Source: RPQJ01 sp963746325 (GTDB taxonomy: Bacteria; Pseudomonadota; Gammaproteobacteria; Steroidobacterales; Steroidobacteraceae). From it: a stretch of 64,000 bases of DNA. Below are positions 18,783 through 28,479 of the stretch, one piece after another. The translations under genes were made by a program, and so were the position numbers. The first letter of the stretch is position 1, and each line of letters starts with the position of its first letter. The notes under the pieces are model-generated. The model was not told the origin of the DNA. It worked only from the letters and a program-made list of their open reading frames with translations, and did no database searches. The DNA is taken from NCBI GenBank assembly GCA_963746325.1, contig CAVVBC010000005.1, positions 558,001 through 622,000 on the forward strand, read 5' to 3'.

Positions 18783-20162
18783 TCAAGCGGCGTCGACGCT
18801 GAGCAGTGCGTGCAGCAGGTTGTCCTGCAGGTTGGCGTTGCCAGTCAGCTGCTGGTGCCGCGCGCAGAAGAACAGCGCATGCGCAACCCGCAGTGACTCG
18901 GCGGGCGCGCGCGGCGCGGCTACATCCAGCGTGCGGCGCCCCAGCAGCGACGAGCGCGTGACGACCGTGTCGCCGGGCTCGAACATCGCATCGACGCAGG
19001 CGTGCGGCCCGGGCGCGGCGATCGCGGCCGGGTTCTCCCGTGCATGCAACTCGCCCGCCACGCTCTCGACGACGAGCCGCGCGAGGGTGGCCTCGCAGTC
19101 CCCGCCGAACACCCAGGTGGGCACGTCGCCCGAGTCCGGCCCGGTCGCGAACGATTCGGCGAAACGGCGGCCCCCGGCCAGGCTGTGCCCAAGGAACTCG
19201 CGCAGCCGGTCGAGGTACACGCGGCCGGTTGCGCCGCCGCCGTTCTCCGCGATCGTGCGTGCGGCGATGCGTGGATCGAACAGCGACCAGCCGCAGCTCG
19301 CGCCACGTCGCGAGGTCGTAGAGATCGGCGTCGATTGCGTTGCCCTGCAGGTCGATCAGCCACGGCACGCCCGGATGCGGCAGCATCTGCGCGAGACCCG
19401 GGCCGGTCGCGAGGACCTCAGGCGGAATCCGTCGCAGGCCGATCTCCTCGCCCCGCAGCAGCGAGAGCACGGGCTGCAGCGTGCCCAGACTCGGCGTGCC
19501 GACGAGCAGCAGGCGGCGCACGGCTTCCGCCCCGGCATGGGAAGGCTGCAAGGGCCCGTCCGCCGGCAATCCATTCGTACCGTGACGCACGAAGTACCGC
19601 GCCACCATACCGCCGTGCGAGTGCGCCACGATGTCGACCTGCAGCCGGCGATCGGCGTGCTCGTCGCGAATGCGCTCGATGAGGGCCGCGAGCCCGCGCG
19701 CCGCGCGCACGGTGTCCAGCCTGAAGTCGTAGAGAAAAATGTAGAGACTGCACGGCGCATGCCGTGGCCGCGAGGGCGGTCGTGTGTGCAGCGGTACCCT
19801 CCGGCTCGCTCCAGCGTTTCGATCACGCTGCCGTAGAAGTCGCGGCCCAGGCCCTCACGCAGGACGGCATACGCCTCGGCCTGGCTCGCATCCGGTTCGA
19901 GGGTCACCGGATCGAGCGGCAGCCGGAGATCCCGGTAGTTCCCGAGCAGCAGTTTCGAATTCGAGCCCGGCCAGAGTTCGGAGCCCTGGCGCCGGTCGCG
20001 CAGACCCGAACCGAAGGCGCCGGGGATCAGGATGACGGGCGGCTGCCCGGTGGGCCGCGAGAATCCGCCGTACAGGTGATCGAGCCGCGAGCGGTCCAGC
20101 GCAGCACATCCGGCGAGGCCGAGGCCGGCGGCGATGACACTGCGTCGCGTGATGCAACGCAT
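18783..20162 (-). CDS. LCAT-like lipase/acyltransferase lipoprotein, two apparent frameshifts
   Basis: The N-terminus MRCITRRSVIAAGLGLAGC has a double Arg and a lipobox. It is followed by PPVILIPGAFGSGLRDRRQGSELWPG, the characteristic entry region of lecithin:cholesterol acyltransferase-like alpha/beta hydrolases. After a frame change near 19740, HADRRLQVDIVAHSHGGMVARYF gives the nucleophile elbow (AHSHGG); after another near 19280, YLDRLREFLGHSLAGG and the C-terminal part with VPTWVFGGDCEAT and FEPGDTVVTRSS (the likely Asp region) follow. About 458 aa if restored. It probably acts on lipids or lipid-like esters outside the cytoplasm. Confidence 0.7.
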
Positions 20163-20273
20163 TCAGATCTCCTGGCGACGTCGCCAGTATCCACGCCGCA
20201 ACGGCGCGCCGCATCGCGCGAAGCGTCGGCCGCGTGCGGTCAATGCAGAGCCATCCCCACGGTACGCGCGGGC

Positions 20274-20939
20274 TCAGGTCGCGACGGGCGTCTCCCACTT
20301 GTGCCGCAACGCCGGGAACCGTGCCAGGAGCTGGGCGTCATGGACGCGGCCCAGCAGCAGCTGCGCGGCGATCGCGCCACATCCGGCCAGGAACATGTCC
20401 CACTGGGTGTCCCAGACGTCGCCCTGCGTGCCGAGGAACGCGCCGGCCGAATCGCCGCCCGCGAGTGCCGCCCACCATTCCGTGAATTCGTAAACGGCGC
20501 TGACGCCCAGGATGCTCAACGTGATGAGCGCGAAGAGCCACTTGCCCGGGCGCAGCGGCGAGGTGCGCAGCAGGAGCTCGCGCGCGACCAGGGCCGGACC
20601 AAATCCCTGCATCAGGTGCCCGATGCGGTCGTAGTGGTTGCGGGAGAAGCCGAACGCTTCACGCATCCAGTCCCCGAGCGGCGTGAGCGCGTAGGTGTAG
20701 TGGCCACCGTACATGAGGATCACCGCGTGCAGCGCGATCAGCACGTAGACGAGCGGGGTGAGCGGAAAACGGCGCGCGGTCCAGGCGAGCAGCGGTATGG
20801 CGACCAGTACCGGGACGACTTCGAGCACCCAGGTGAGACGGTCGTAAGGCCCGGTGCCCGACCAGATCAGCACGATCACGACCGCGGCCAGCAATGCGAC
20901 CGGCAACTCCAGCGGATTCCTGCGCGTGTCCATGTCCAT
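20274..20939 (-). CDS. DUF2238 (YjdF-like) membrane protein
   Basis: About 221 aa with roughly six hydrophobic helices. FSRNHYDRIGHLMQGFGPALVARELLLR and VSAVYEFTEWW-(...)-DVWDTQWDMFLAGCGA are the family's typical conserved segments (H/D/R near helix 3, E-x-x-E-W-W, and D-x-W-D). The function of DUF2238 is unknown. The start is uncertain: ATG at 20984 is possible and sits 6 bp from the upstream gene's stop, but the second ATG (20939) begins a more typical MDTRRNPLELPVALLAAV. The gene lies just after an alpha/beta hydrolase gene, likely in the same transcript. Confidence 0.75.
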   Translation of the reverse strand: MDMDTRRNPLELPVALLAAVVIVLIWSGTGPYDRLTWVLEVVPVLVAIPLLAWTARRFPLTPLVYVLIALHAVILMYGGHYTYALTPLGDWMREAFGFSRNHYDRIGHLMQGFGPALVARELLLRTSPLRPGKWLFALITLSILGVSAVYEFTEWWAALAGGDSAGAFLGTQGDVWDTQWDMFLAGCGAIAAQLLLGRVHDAQLLARFPALRHKWETPVAT

Positions 20940-20990
20940 CCCGTGCACTGCGCCCAGCGGCGAATTCGTGGCTGCAGCGTACATCGTGCC

Positions 20991-21884
20991 TCAGCCCGCA
21001 AGGAACTCCTCGATCAGCCCGGCGACGGCCGCTGGCTGGTCGTGGTGCACCATGTGTCCGGCCGCGGGCACGACGCGCGGCTCGAGCTGTGGCACCCATT
21101 CGCGCATGCGGTCGGGATCGGCAGCGCCCTGCAGTCGCGACCTGAAGTCGGACTCGGCGCCCTCGACGTAAAGGAGCGGCGCGCGCAAGGCGGCCCAGCA
21201 GGCGGCGGCCTCCTCGCGGCGATACAGGATGGGGTTGACGCGTTTGTGCGCCGGATCGAAGCGCGGCCGGACGCGACCGTCGGGCAGCACCTCGCACCAG
21301 GCGCGGGCCACGAAATCGGCGCGATCGGCCGGCAGGCGGGGGTTGCGCTTGCGCAGCACGTCGGTGAAGACTGCCATCGACGGGAAGACGGACGCCGCTG
21401 CAGGCTCGCGCAGTTGATCGAGCCAGTCGCGGTAGCGTGCTGGCGCGCGCTCCGGCGCGCCGGTCACGAGGCCGAATCCTTCCAGCGACACCAGTCGCCG
21501 CACGCGCTCCGGACGCAGCCCGGCGTACATCATGGCGACGTTGCCACCCATGCTGTGGCCGACGATGTCGACCGGCGCCCCGGGCGCCACCGCATCGAGG
21601 ATCGCCTCGAGGTCGGCGAAGTAATCCGGAAACCAGTAGCCCTGGGGGCTCCAGGCCGACTCACCGAAACCGCGCCAGTCGGGTGCCAGCAGGTTGCGCG
21701 CCGGCGCCAGCGCATCGGCCAGGAACTGGAACGTCGCACCGCAGTCGAGAAAGCCGTGCAGCAGCAACAGGGGCGGGTCGTCGGCTCGCGGCGAGCCGCG
21801 CCACTGCGTGAAGTGGTGGCTTACACCGCGAATGTCACGGCGCAGCGACTCGGGGACGCGGCGCGGGCAGTAGGACCCTGTCAT
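20991..21884 (-). CDS. Alpha/beta hydrolase
   Basis: 297 aa. LLLLHGFLDCGATFQFLADAL gives the oxyanion-hole HGF, VDIVGHSMGGNVAMMYA the nucleophile elbow (GHSMGG), and PAAGHMVHHDQP the catalytic His. The Asp is probably in LLYVEGAESDF. The sequence resembles cytoplasmic alpha/beta-fold esterases and epoxide-hydrolase-like enzymes; the substrate cannot be told from sequence. It starts 6 bp after the stop of the histidine kinase gene, so they are likely co-transcribed. Confidence 0.85.
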   Translation of the reverse strand: MTGSYCPRRVPESLRRDIRGVSHHFTQWRGSPRADDPPLLLLHGFLDCGATFQFLADALAPARNLLAPDWRGFGESAWSPQGYWFPDYFADLEAILDAVAPGAPVDIVGHSMGGNVAMMYAGLRPERVRRLVSLEGFGLVTGAPERAPARYRDWLDQLREPAAASVFPSMAVFTDVLRKRNPRLPADRADFVARAWCEVLPDGRVRPRFDPAHKRVNPILYRREEAAACWAALRAPLLYVEGAESDFRSRLQGAADPDRMREWVPQLEPRVVPAAGHMVHHDQPAAVAGLIEEFLAG

Positions 21885-21890
21885 GGGCGC

Positions 21891-24800
21891 TCATACTGCC
21901 CCAAGCGCCCGCTGCACGTGTGCTGGCCGGAACGTGGCCGACGCGCTGGCCACGTCCACCTCCTGCGCCACCAGCGGCAGCCAGAACTCGAAGCGGCTGC
22001 CCTGCCCCACTTCGCTCACGACCGTGATGTCACCGCCCAGCGCGCGCGCGAGGTTGCGGGAAATGGCGAGGCCGAGGCCGGTGCCCTCGTGCATGCGGCC
22101 GCCCGGGCGGATGACCTGCGTGAAGGGGTTGAACAGGCCGCCCACAGCGCTCGCGGGAATGCCGATGCCCGTGTCGATGACGTGAATCTCGACCTGGTCC
22201 AGCGCGGCGCGGATCCGCACCGTCACGCTGCCCTGGTCGGTGAACTTCAGCGCATTCGACAGCAGGTTGTTCACGATCTGTGCCGCGCGCTTGCGGTCGC
22301 TGCGGATGCGCGGCACGGCGCCTTCTGCCTCGATGCGCAGTGCGAGGCCCTTGCGCGCGTACTCCGGGCCGAACGCTTCCACGCGCCGCGCGACGATGTC
22401 GGCCAGGTCCACGTCCGCGAACTCGAGCCCGATCTGGCCCGCCTCGATGCGCGAGATGTCGAGCACGTCCTCGATCAGTGCGCGCAGGTGCGACGACGAG
22501 TCGCGCACGATCTGCAGCTGGCGTTGCTGGGCCTCGGTGAGGGGGCCTGACAGGCCCTGCAGCAGCACGTCGGTGAAGCCGAGGATGGAATTGAGCGGTG
22601 TGCGCAGTTCGTGCGACATCGTCGACAGGAACGCCGACTTGACGCGATCGGAATGCTCGGCCGCATTTTTCGCGTGCTCGAGCTCGATCGTGCGCTCGGC
22701 GACACGATCCTCGAGGTGATCGCGCGCGTGCTGCAACTCGAAGTGCGCGGCCTTCAGCGCCGTGATGTCGGTCATGGTGCCGATGTGCCCGTGCACCACA
22801 CCCGCCAGGTCACGCTCAGGATTGCACTGGGCCAGCACCCAGACCGTGCGGCCGCCGGGGCGGACCAGCCGGAACTCCGTGGTGTAGGGCACTGTACCCT
22901 GGCTTTCGATGTAGGCCCGCCAGGCGCGGGTCGTGCCCTCCGCGTCATCGGCGTGGATCGAACGGGTCCAGCCGAGCCCCAGGCATTCGAGCGCACTGCG
23001 GCCGATGATCTCGCAGCCGCGGGAATTGACGAACACCGTCAGGCCGGCGAGGTCAGTGCGGATGATGCCGACCGGGGAAATCTGGGTCAGCGTGCGGTAG
23101 CGCTCCTCGCTGTCGCGCAAGGCGCGCTCAGCCGCGACGCGCTCGGTGACGTCCTCGGCCATGCCGATCAGCCCGGCGAAACGCCCGCCGTCGTCGCGCA
23201 GCGCCGTGGCGGTCCAGCGGCAGTGGATGGCATTGCCGCCCGCGTTGATGTTCTCGAAATCCCCCGCGAGCGTGACGTCGGGATCGACGCGCAGTTGCTG
23301 CAGCCAGCGCCGGATCTGCGCGCGAAATCCCTCGTCCTTGAGGAAATCGTTGACGTTGTGGCCGACGACGTGATCCGCGGTGTGACCGAAAATCGTCTCG
23401 TAGGCGGGATTGATCTGCAGCACGTCGCCTTCGCCGGACAGCACGATGCACGCTGCAGCCATCTGGTCGAACTGGCGCTGCAGGCGCTCGAGCACACGGT
23501 TGCGATCTGCCGCGAGCGCCGCGAGGCGCGCCTCGCCCTCGACGCGCTCCGTGATGTCGCGGCCCACCATCTGGATGTACTGGCGGCCGTCGAGCGCGCA
23601 ATAGCGCGCGCTGATCTCGACTGGAAACGAACTGCCGCCCTTGCGCCAGTGCCGCGTGACGAAGCTGCCGCCACCGGTCACCCGCATGTTCTCGAAGCGT
23701 TCCTGCGCCTTTAGTTGCTCCTCCGAGCCCGCGGGGCGCAACTCGAAGATCGTGCGCGCCAGCAACTCCGCGCGCGAGTACCCGTAGGCGTCGAGCGCGC
23801 GGTCGTTTGCCTCGACGATGGTCCCGTCCTCGCTGTCCAGCAGCAGCACGATGTCGTTCACGAAACGGCCGGCGATGGCGAAATGCTCCTTCAGCAGCGT
23901 GGTGCGCCGCTCCGCGGCATCGAGCTGTGCTGCCACCGCACGACGCTCATTGCGCCACCACACCGCGACGAGCCAGCCGGAGACGATCAATCCAGCGACG
24001 GCCAGCAGCAGCCCGAGACGACCGACACGCCGATGGGCGGCGAAGACCACCGCTTCGGGGACGGTAGCGATGAGCGTCCAGGGCGTGCCAGCGATTGCAT
24101 CGCCCGTCGCCAGCACGGCGCTGCCGTGCTCGTCGGGTGCCGCAATCACGCCCGACTGACCCGAGGCCACCTGTTGCTCCGCCGTCCCCGGGGCGACCAG
24201 CCTGCGTTCGAATTTCCCCGGGCCGCCCGCGCGCAGGTCGGGCGGCAGCAGCACGGCGACGGCGTCACTTTCACGGCGCGCGAGGGTCAGCGAGACGTCG
24301 CGCGTGGACTCGGCGGCTTCCGACAACATCTGGAACAGGCGTCGATCGGGGTCGACTCGCGCCACCAGGACACCCACGATCACGTTCGGCTGGTCGTCAT
24401 GCATCACGGTGACGACAAAATCGAGGACCGGCTTGCCGTCGTCAGAGTCGATCGGGACGTAGACGTCCGACATGACGACGCGCCCGGTGCTGCTCGCGCC
24501 CCGGATCCAGAAGCTGAGCGGGTCCGACAAGGCGATGGCTCGTCCGGCATGCTCGATGGGCTCGCCGGTCGGTGAGAAGACCTGCACGCGCTCGAAGCCT
24601 TCGCTCTGGCGCAGCACGTCGAGCCCGCCCTTGACGTCGGGGCGGCTGAGGTCGCCCCCGTGGGTGCGCCGGTTCAGGATGGCGTGCGCGAGCAGCGGGT
24701 CGCGACCTGCATAGTCGAGCTTGGTCTGCAGGCTTTCGATCCAGTTCTCGATCTGGCGCGCAGTGACGTTCGCGGTATCGGCGAGCGTTGCGTCCGCCCG

Positions 24801-25145
24801 TTGCCGCACTTCGATCGCCTGCTGCTGGTACAGCATGAGCCCAGAGACCAGGACGCCGACGCACGCGATCGCGAAGATCAGGTACGGATGGAGCACACCG
24901 CCGCCACTCTGCGGCGACAGTCGTGCCGACGACATTTCCCGGATGCGGGGGGACTGCACGATGAACAACAGCGCCGCCGTGGCAACCACGAACAGGATGC
25001 CCTTGCTGGAGGCGATCCAATAAGCCGCAGCGGGAACGTCGGTCGCCACACCGAGCAGGTAATCGGACCCCACGATCCAGGCCACTCCGAAGAGAAGGTA
25101 GCCCAGCGGTAGGAAATAGCGGGATCGCTCCTCCGGCGCTTTCAT
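21891..25145 (-). CDS. Membrane sensor histidine kinase with extracytoplasmic sensor and three PAS domains
   Basis: 1084 aa. Two or three N-terminal membrane helices (YFLPLGYLLFGVAWIV, GILFVVATAALLFIV, LIFAIACVGVLVSGLML) lead to a large extracytoplasmic region of Cache type, which ends at another helix (LGLLLAVAGLIVSGWLVAVWW). Three PAS domains follow (VNDIVLLLDSEDGTIVEANDRAL, IVLSGEGDVLQINPAYETIFG, RTDLAGLTVFVNSRGCEIIG), then HisKA with phospho-His in FLSTMSHELRTPLNSILGF and an ATPase domain with NNLLSNALKF, DTGIGIP and GTGLGLAISR. There is no receiver domain, and no response regulator gene lies beside it, so its partner is elsewhere. The protein is intact. Confidence 0.9.
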   Translation of the reverse strand: MKAPEERSRYFLPLGYLLFGVAWIVGSDYLLGVATDVPAAAYWIASSKGILFVVATAALLFIVQSPRIREMSSARLSPQSGGGVLHPYLIFAIACVGVLVSGLMLYQQQAIEVRQRADATLADTANVTARQIENWIESLQTKLDYAGRDPLLAHAILNRRTHGGDLSRPDVKGGLDVLRQSEGFERVQVFSPTGEPIEHAGRAIALSDPLSFWIRGASSTGRVVMSDVYVPIDSDDGKPVLDFVVTVMHDDQPNVIVGVLVARVDPDRRLFQMLSEAAESTRDVSLTLARRESDAVAVLLPPDLRAGGPGKFERRLVAPGTAEQQVASGQSGVIAAPDEHGSAVLATGDAIAGTPWTLIATVPEAVVFAAHRRVGRLGLLLAVAGLIVSGWLVAVWWRNERRAVAAQLDAAERRTTLLKEHFAIAGRFVNDIVLLLDSEDGTIVEANDRALDAYGYSRAELLARTIFELRPAGSEEQLKAQERFENMRVTGGGSFVTRHWRKGGSSFPVEISARYCALDGRQYIQMVGRDITERVEGEARLAALAADRNRVLERLQRQFDQMAAACIVLSGEGDVLQINPAYETIFGHTADHVVGHNVNDFLKDEGFRAQIRRWLQQLRVDPDVTLAGDFENINAGGNAIHCRWTATALRDDGGRFAGLIGMAEDVTERVAAERALRDSEERYRTLTQISPVGIIRTDLAGLTVFVNSRGCEIIGRSALECLGLGWTRSIHADDAEGTTRAWRAYIESQGTVPYTTEFRLVRPGGRTVWVLAQCNPERDLAGVVHGHIGTMTDITALKAAHFELQHARDHLEDRVAERTIELEHAKNAAEHSDRVKSAFLSTMSHELRTPLNSILGFTDVLLQGLSGPLTEAQQRQLQIVRDSSSHLRALIEDVLDISRIEAGQIGLEFADVDLADIVARRVEAFGPEYARKGLALRIEAEGAVPRIRSDRKRAAQIVNNLLSNALKFTDQGSVTVRIRAALDQVEIHVIDTGIGIPASAVGGLFNPFTQVIRPGGRMHEGTGLGLAISRNLARALGGDITVVSEVGQGSRFEFWLPLVAQEVDVASASATFRPAHVQRALGAV

Positions 25146-25304
25146 GATCGCTCTTGGTCTACTCGGGACCTGTCCATGGCAGAGTCGGCTAACAAGCCGA
25201 TAGCGTAGCAGTTGCCATTGAGCGTCGACCCCGGTTCACACCAAAATGACCCGTTCGTCACACTGCTGCCGTGTTGCCACCTTATTCTATCCGTCGCCGG
25301 GACC

Positions 25305-26051
25305 ATGCCGAAACTGCTTGTTTTCCAGCACGTCGCGTCCGAACCGCTGGGTCACCTGGACCGCCTGCTGCGGGCTTCCGGCTGCCGCATCCGCTACGTC
25401 AATTTCGGCCGCGAGCCCACTGCCGAGCCCGACGTACGCCGCTACGACGGGTTGGTCGTGCTCGGTGGCCCGATGAACGTGGACCAGTCCCGCGAATACC
25501 CCCACCTGGCAACCGAGACTGCCCTGATCCGCGCAGCGGTCCAGGCGCAGAAGCCCGTGCTGGGCATTTGCCTGGGCGGCCAGCTGCTGGCCGCAGCGAT
25601 GGGCGGACGCGTGCAGCCGAATCCGGTGCCGGAGATCGGGTGGTACCGCCTGCACCTCCGCCCGCAGGGACACGGTGACCCGCTGCTGCGTCACTTCGAG
25701 CGAACCCCGCGTCACGTGTTCCAGTGGCATGCGTACACGTTCGAACCGCCGCCGGGAGCCGTGCCGCTGGCATGGACCCGCAGCTGCCGCCAGCAGGCCT
25801 ACCGCATCGGGGATCATGCCTGGGGACTGCAGTTTCACCTGGAGGCCGACGCTGCCCTGATCAACCGCTGGCTGCACCTGCCGAGCGGACGCACCGAGAT
25901 CGAGCGCCATTGGAGCCCTGCCCGGATTGCGCGCATCCAGGCCGCCACGGCGCGTCACCTGCCCGTCGTGACACCCCTGAGCCACCGGGTATTCGGCGAG
26001 TTCACGCGCCTGTTCTCGCTGCGGCGTTACGCCCACCTGCCGTCACGCTGA
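25305..26051 (+). CDS. Class I glutamine amidotransferase (GMP-synthase-like GATase domain protein)
   Basis: 248 aa from the ATG at 25305; the longer frame upstream to 25212 lacks similarity. GICLGGQLLAAAMGG holds the nucleophile Cys and LQFHLEAD supplies the His and Glu of the triad. VLGGPMNVDQSREYPHLATE is typical of the stand-alone GATase family (YP_guaA-like) that is often found near glutamine or nitrogen metabolism genes. It releases ammonia from glutamine for a partner enzyme, or may act on gamma-glutamyl compounds. It is divergent from the histidine kinase gene. The stop is followed at once by an EAL-domain remnant in another frame. Confidence 0.8.
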   Translation: MPKLLVFQHVASEPLGHLDRLLRASGCRIRYVNFGREPTAEPDVRRYDGLVVLGGPMNVDQSREYPHLATETALIRAAVQAQKPVLGICLGGQLLAAAMGGRVQPNPVPEIGWYRLHLRPQGHGDPLLRHFERTPRHVFQWHAYTFEPPPGAVPLAWTRSCRQQAYRIGDHAWGLQFHLEADAALINRWLHLPSGRTEIERHWSPARIARIQAATARHLPVVTPLSHRVFGEFTRLFSLRRYAHLPSR

Positions 26052-26052
26052 A

Positions 26053-26436
26053 ACCCGCGGGCCGCGCCTGCGCAAGGCGATACGCGACGGGCAGCTGATC
26101 CCCTACTGCCAGCCGATCGTCCCGCTGCGTCACGCCGACCATGCGCTGCCCGCGGCGGAACTGCTGATCCGCATCGCGACCAGGAGCGGGGAAGTGCTCC
26201 TGCCCGCGCAATTCCTGCCCATCGCCGAACGCTTCCGGCTGACCCCGGCCATCGACCGCGAGATCTTCGAACGGGCGTGCGCATGGCTCGGCATCGACTA
26301 TGCGCAGGGGCACGCCGTGAGCGAGCCCTTCCCGCTCGAGCAGCTGCTGCCGCACGCGCCCACGCTCGCCACCCGCGACGGCGACGCGATCATCGAGCAG
26401 CGCGCGCGCCGTCAGTCGCCGAGGAACATCCGGTAG
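26053..26436 (+). pseudogene. Internally deleted EAL-domain remnant
   Basis: One open frame reads LRKAIRDGQLIPYCQPIVPL and AAELLIRIATRSGEVLLPAQFLPIAERF (the start of an EAL domain, including the E-L-L of the EAL motif), then DREIFERACAWLGIDYAQGHAVSEPFPLEQLL, which is the very end of an EAL domain. Roughly 110 residues in the middle (metal-binding and catalytic Asp/Glu/Lys) are missing at the ACAW-LGIDYAQG join. There is no clear start codon; the only in-frame candidate is GTG at 26194. It cannot be an active phosphodiesterase. The 3' end overlaps the end of ilvA on the other strand. Confidence 0.7.
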
Positions 26437-27929
26437 GCGGGATTCGCGGTTTCCTCGGTGTAGACGTAGCCCAGTTCGCCGAGGTGCGCGGCAAACGTCT
26501 CGCCGTCGTCCGGCGCCACCTGCACCCCCGCCAGCACGCGCCCGTAGTCGGACCCGTGATTGCGGTAATGAAACAGGCTGATGTTCCAGTGGGCACCCAC
26601 GGCCTCGAGGAAACGCAGCAGCGCGCCGGGCCGCTCGGGGAATTCGAAGCGGAACAGCCGCTCGTGCTGCAGTCCGTGCGCATGGCCGCCGACCATGTAG
26701 CGCACGTGCAGCTTGGCCATTTCGTCGTCGCTCATGTCGAGCACGCGATAGCCCGCGTCCGCCACCTGCGCCAGCAGCGTTTCCTTCTCGCGCCGCCCTT
26801 CGGCAAGGGCGATGCCCGCAAAGATCCGTGCGGACCGTGAGTCGTCGTAGCGGTAGTTGAATTCCGTCACGCTGCGGCGGCCGAGCAGCCGGCAGAAGCG
26901 CAGGAAACTGCCTGGCTCCTCGGGAATCTCGACCGCCAGCAGGGCTTCGCGCTGCGCGCCGATGTCGGCGCGTTCGGCGATGTGGCGCAGCCGGTCGAAG
27001 TTGACGTTGGCCCCGCAATTGAGCGTGACGAGGGTACGGTCGCGGCAGTCCTCGCGCGCCACGTACTGCTTGAGCCCCGCGACCGCCAGTGCGCCCGCCG
27101 GCTCGGCGATCGTGCGATTGTCCTCGAAGATGTCCTGGACCGCGGCGCAGATTTCGTCGGTGCTGACGAGCAGCACTTCGTCCACGTACTTGCGGGCGAG
27201 ACGGAACGTTTCCTCGCCGACCCGGCGTACGGCGACGCCATCGGCGAAGATGCCGACGCGCTCGAGCGTGACGCGCTCACCGGCGCGCAGCGAGTCGTGC
27301 ATGCTGGCCGCGTCGACGGGTTCGACCCCGACGATGCGCACCTGCGGGTAGAGCGACTTGACGTAAGTCGCGATGCCGGCGATCAGGCCGCCGCCACCGA
27401 TCGGCACGAAGATCGCATCCGGCGGCGACGAGCACTGCCGCAGGATCTCCATGCCGATGGTGCCCTGCCCCGCGATCACATGGGGATCGTCGAACGGGTG
27501 GATGAACGTAAGGCCGCGCTCGGCTGCCACGGCCGTGGCGTGCTCGAAAGCGTGGTCGAAGTCGTCGCCTTCGAGCACGACTTCGCCGCCGAGGTCGAGC
27601 ACCGCCTGCACCTTGATGTGTGGCGTGGTCCGCGGCATCACGATGACTGCGCCGATGCCGCGCCGCCGCGCCGCGAGCGCGACACCCTGGGCATGATTGC
27701 CGGCCGACGCACAGATCACCCCGCGCTGCGCGGTCGCCTCGTCGAGCGCGGCGATCTTGTTGTAGGCGCCACGGAGCTTGAACGAGAAGACCGGTTGCAG
27801 GTCCTCGCGCTTGAACAGGACCGTGTTGCCGAGCCGCCGGCTCAACCGGCGGGCCGGCTCGAGCGGGGATTCGATGGCGACGTCGTAGACGCGCGCCTTC
27901 AGGATGCGTTCGATGTAGCTTTCTTGCAT
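26412..27929 (-). CDS. ilvA: Threonine ammonia-lyase, biosynthetic (two C-terminal regulatory domains)
   Basis: 505 aa. Converts threonine to 2-oxobutanoate, the first step of isoleucine synthesis. PLP is bound at Lys51 in PVFSFKLRGAYN and its phosphate by GGGGLIAG; CASAGNHAQGVA is also typical. The C-terminal ~170 residues contain two ACT-like domains (EIPEEPGSFLRFCRLLG and EFPERPGALLRFLEAVG), the isoleucine/valine feedback sensors of the long IlvA form. The start at 27929 (MQESYIERILKARVYDV) matches family length; an ATG 36 bp upstream is possible. It stands alone, about 17 kb from ilvI/ilvH. Confidence 0.93.
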   Translation of the reverse strand: MQESYIERILKARVYDVAIESPLEPARRLSRRLGNTVLFKREDLQPVFSFKLRGAYNKIAALDEATAQRGVICASAGNHAQGVALAARRRGIGAVIVMPRTTPHIKVQAVLDLGGEVVLEGDDFDHAFEHATAVAAERGLTFIHPFDDPHVIAGQGTIGMEILRQCSSPPDAIFVPIGGGGLIAGIATYVKSLYPQVRIVGVEPVDAASMHDSLRAGERVTLERVGIFADGVAVRRVGEETFRLARKYVDEVLLVSTDEICAAVQDIFEDNRTIAEPAGALAVAGLKQYVAREDCRDRTLVTLNCGANVNFDRLRHIAERADIGAQREALLAVEIPEEPGSFLRFCRLLGRRSVTEFNYRYDDSRSARIFAGIALAEGRREKETLLAQVADAGYRVLDMSDDEMAKLHVRYMVGGHAHGLQHERLFRFEFPERPGALLRFLEAVGAHWNISLFHYRNHGSDYGRVLAGVQVAPDDGETFAAHLGELGYVYTEETANPAYRMFLGD

Positions 27930-28019
27930 GGCGGTGGCTTGCGGTAGCACCGTGTACGTTAACATCTTCGACCGCGAAACCCTGCTCCACCCACGGCGAC
28001 CCACCCCTTGCGCATCGAA

Positions 28020-28439
28020 ATGATCATGACCGTGCTCGCGGGCCTCGCGGGCGGCCTCGCCGGCACGCTCTGGGGCGGCATCGTGTCCAGTGCCTGGCTC
28101 GAGCGGAGTCCGGAGTTGCGCGCGGCCGGCTGGCGCCCGGACACGGCCTGGCGGGTGCTGCTCACCGCGACGCTTTACGGCCTTTGCGGCGCTGCCGCCG
28201 GCCTGCTCTTCTGGCTGGGGTGGGGCCTGGTCGCATTTACCGACACGTCGCCCTGGTACCTGGTGGGTGCCGCCTACGGCGGCCTGCTCTGGATCGCCAC
28301 CGCGCTTCCTGCCCTGGTGCTGCTCGGGTTGCGCCTCCCGGCGCTGCGCTACGCCAGTATCGTCATGGCCGTCGAAGCCCTGGTGGCGGCGATGGCCGTC
28401 GGGCTGTTGTGCGCTTTCGCCTGGCATCGCTCCGCGTAG
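28020..28439 (+). CDS. Small membrane protein with four predicted helices
   Basis: About 139 aa. Hydrophobic segments are near residues 3-24, 46-70, 76-103 and 113-134, with Gly/Ala/Leu-rich composition. The start is uncertain: TTG at 28008, ATG at 28020 and ATG at 28026 are all in frame; I use 28020. No family recognised. It is divergent from ilvA and only 40 bp upstream of the next gene. Confidence 0.55.
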   Translation: MIMTVLAGLAGGLAGTLWGGIVSSAWLERSPELRAAGWRPDTAWRVLLTATLYGLCGAAAGLLFWLGWGLVAFTDTSPWYLVGAAYGGLLWIATALPALVLLGLRLPALRYASIVMAVEALVAAMAVGLLCAFAWHRSA

Positions 28440-28479
28440 AATCCATCCGATCAAATTGACCTATCGACGGGGTACTCCC

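Noticed and set aside
19764..22550. 928-codon plus-strand open frame
   Set aside because: It is antisense to the LCAT-like, DUF2238, hydrolase and histidine kinase genes, all of which have clear motifs on the minus strand.
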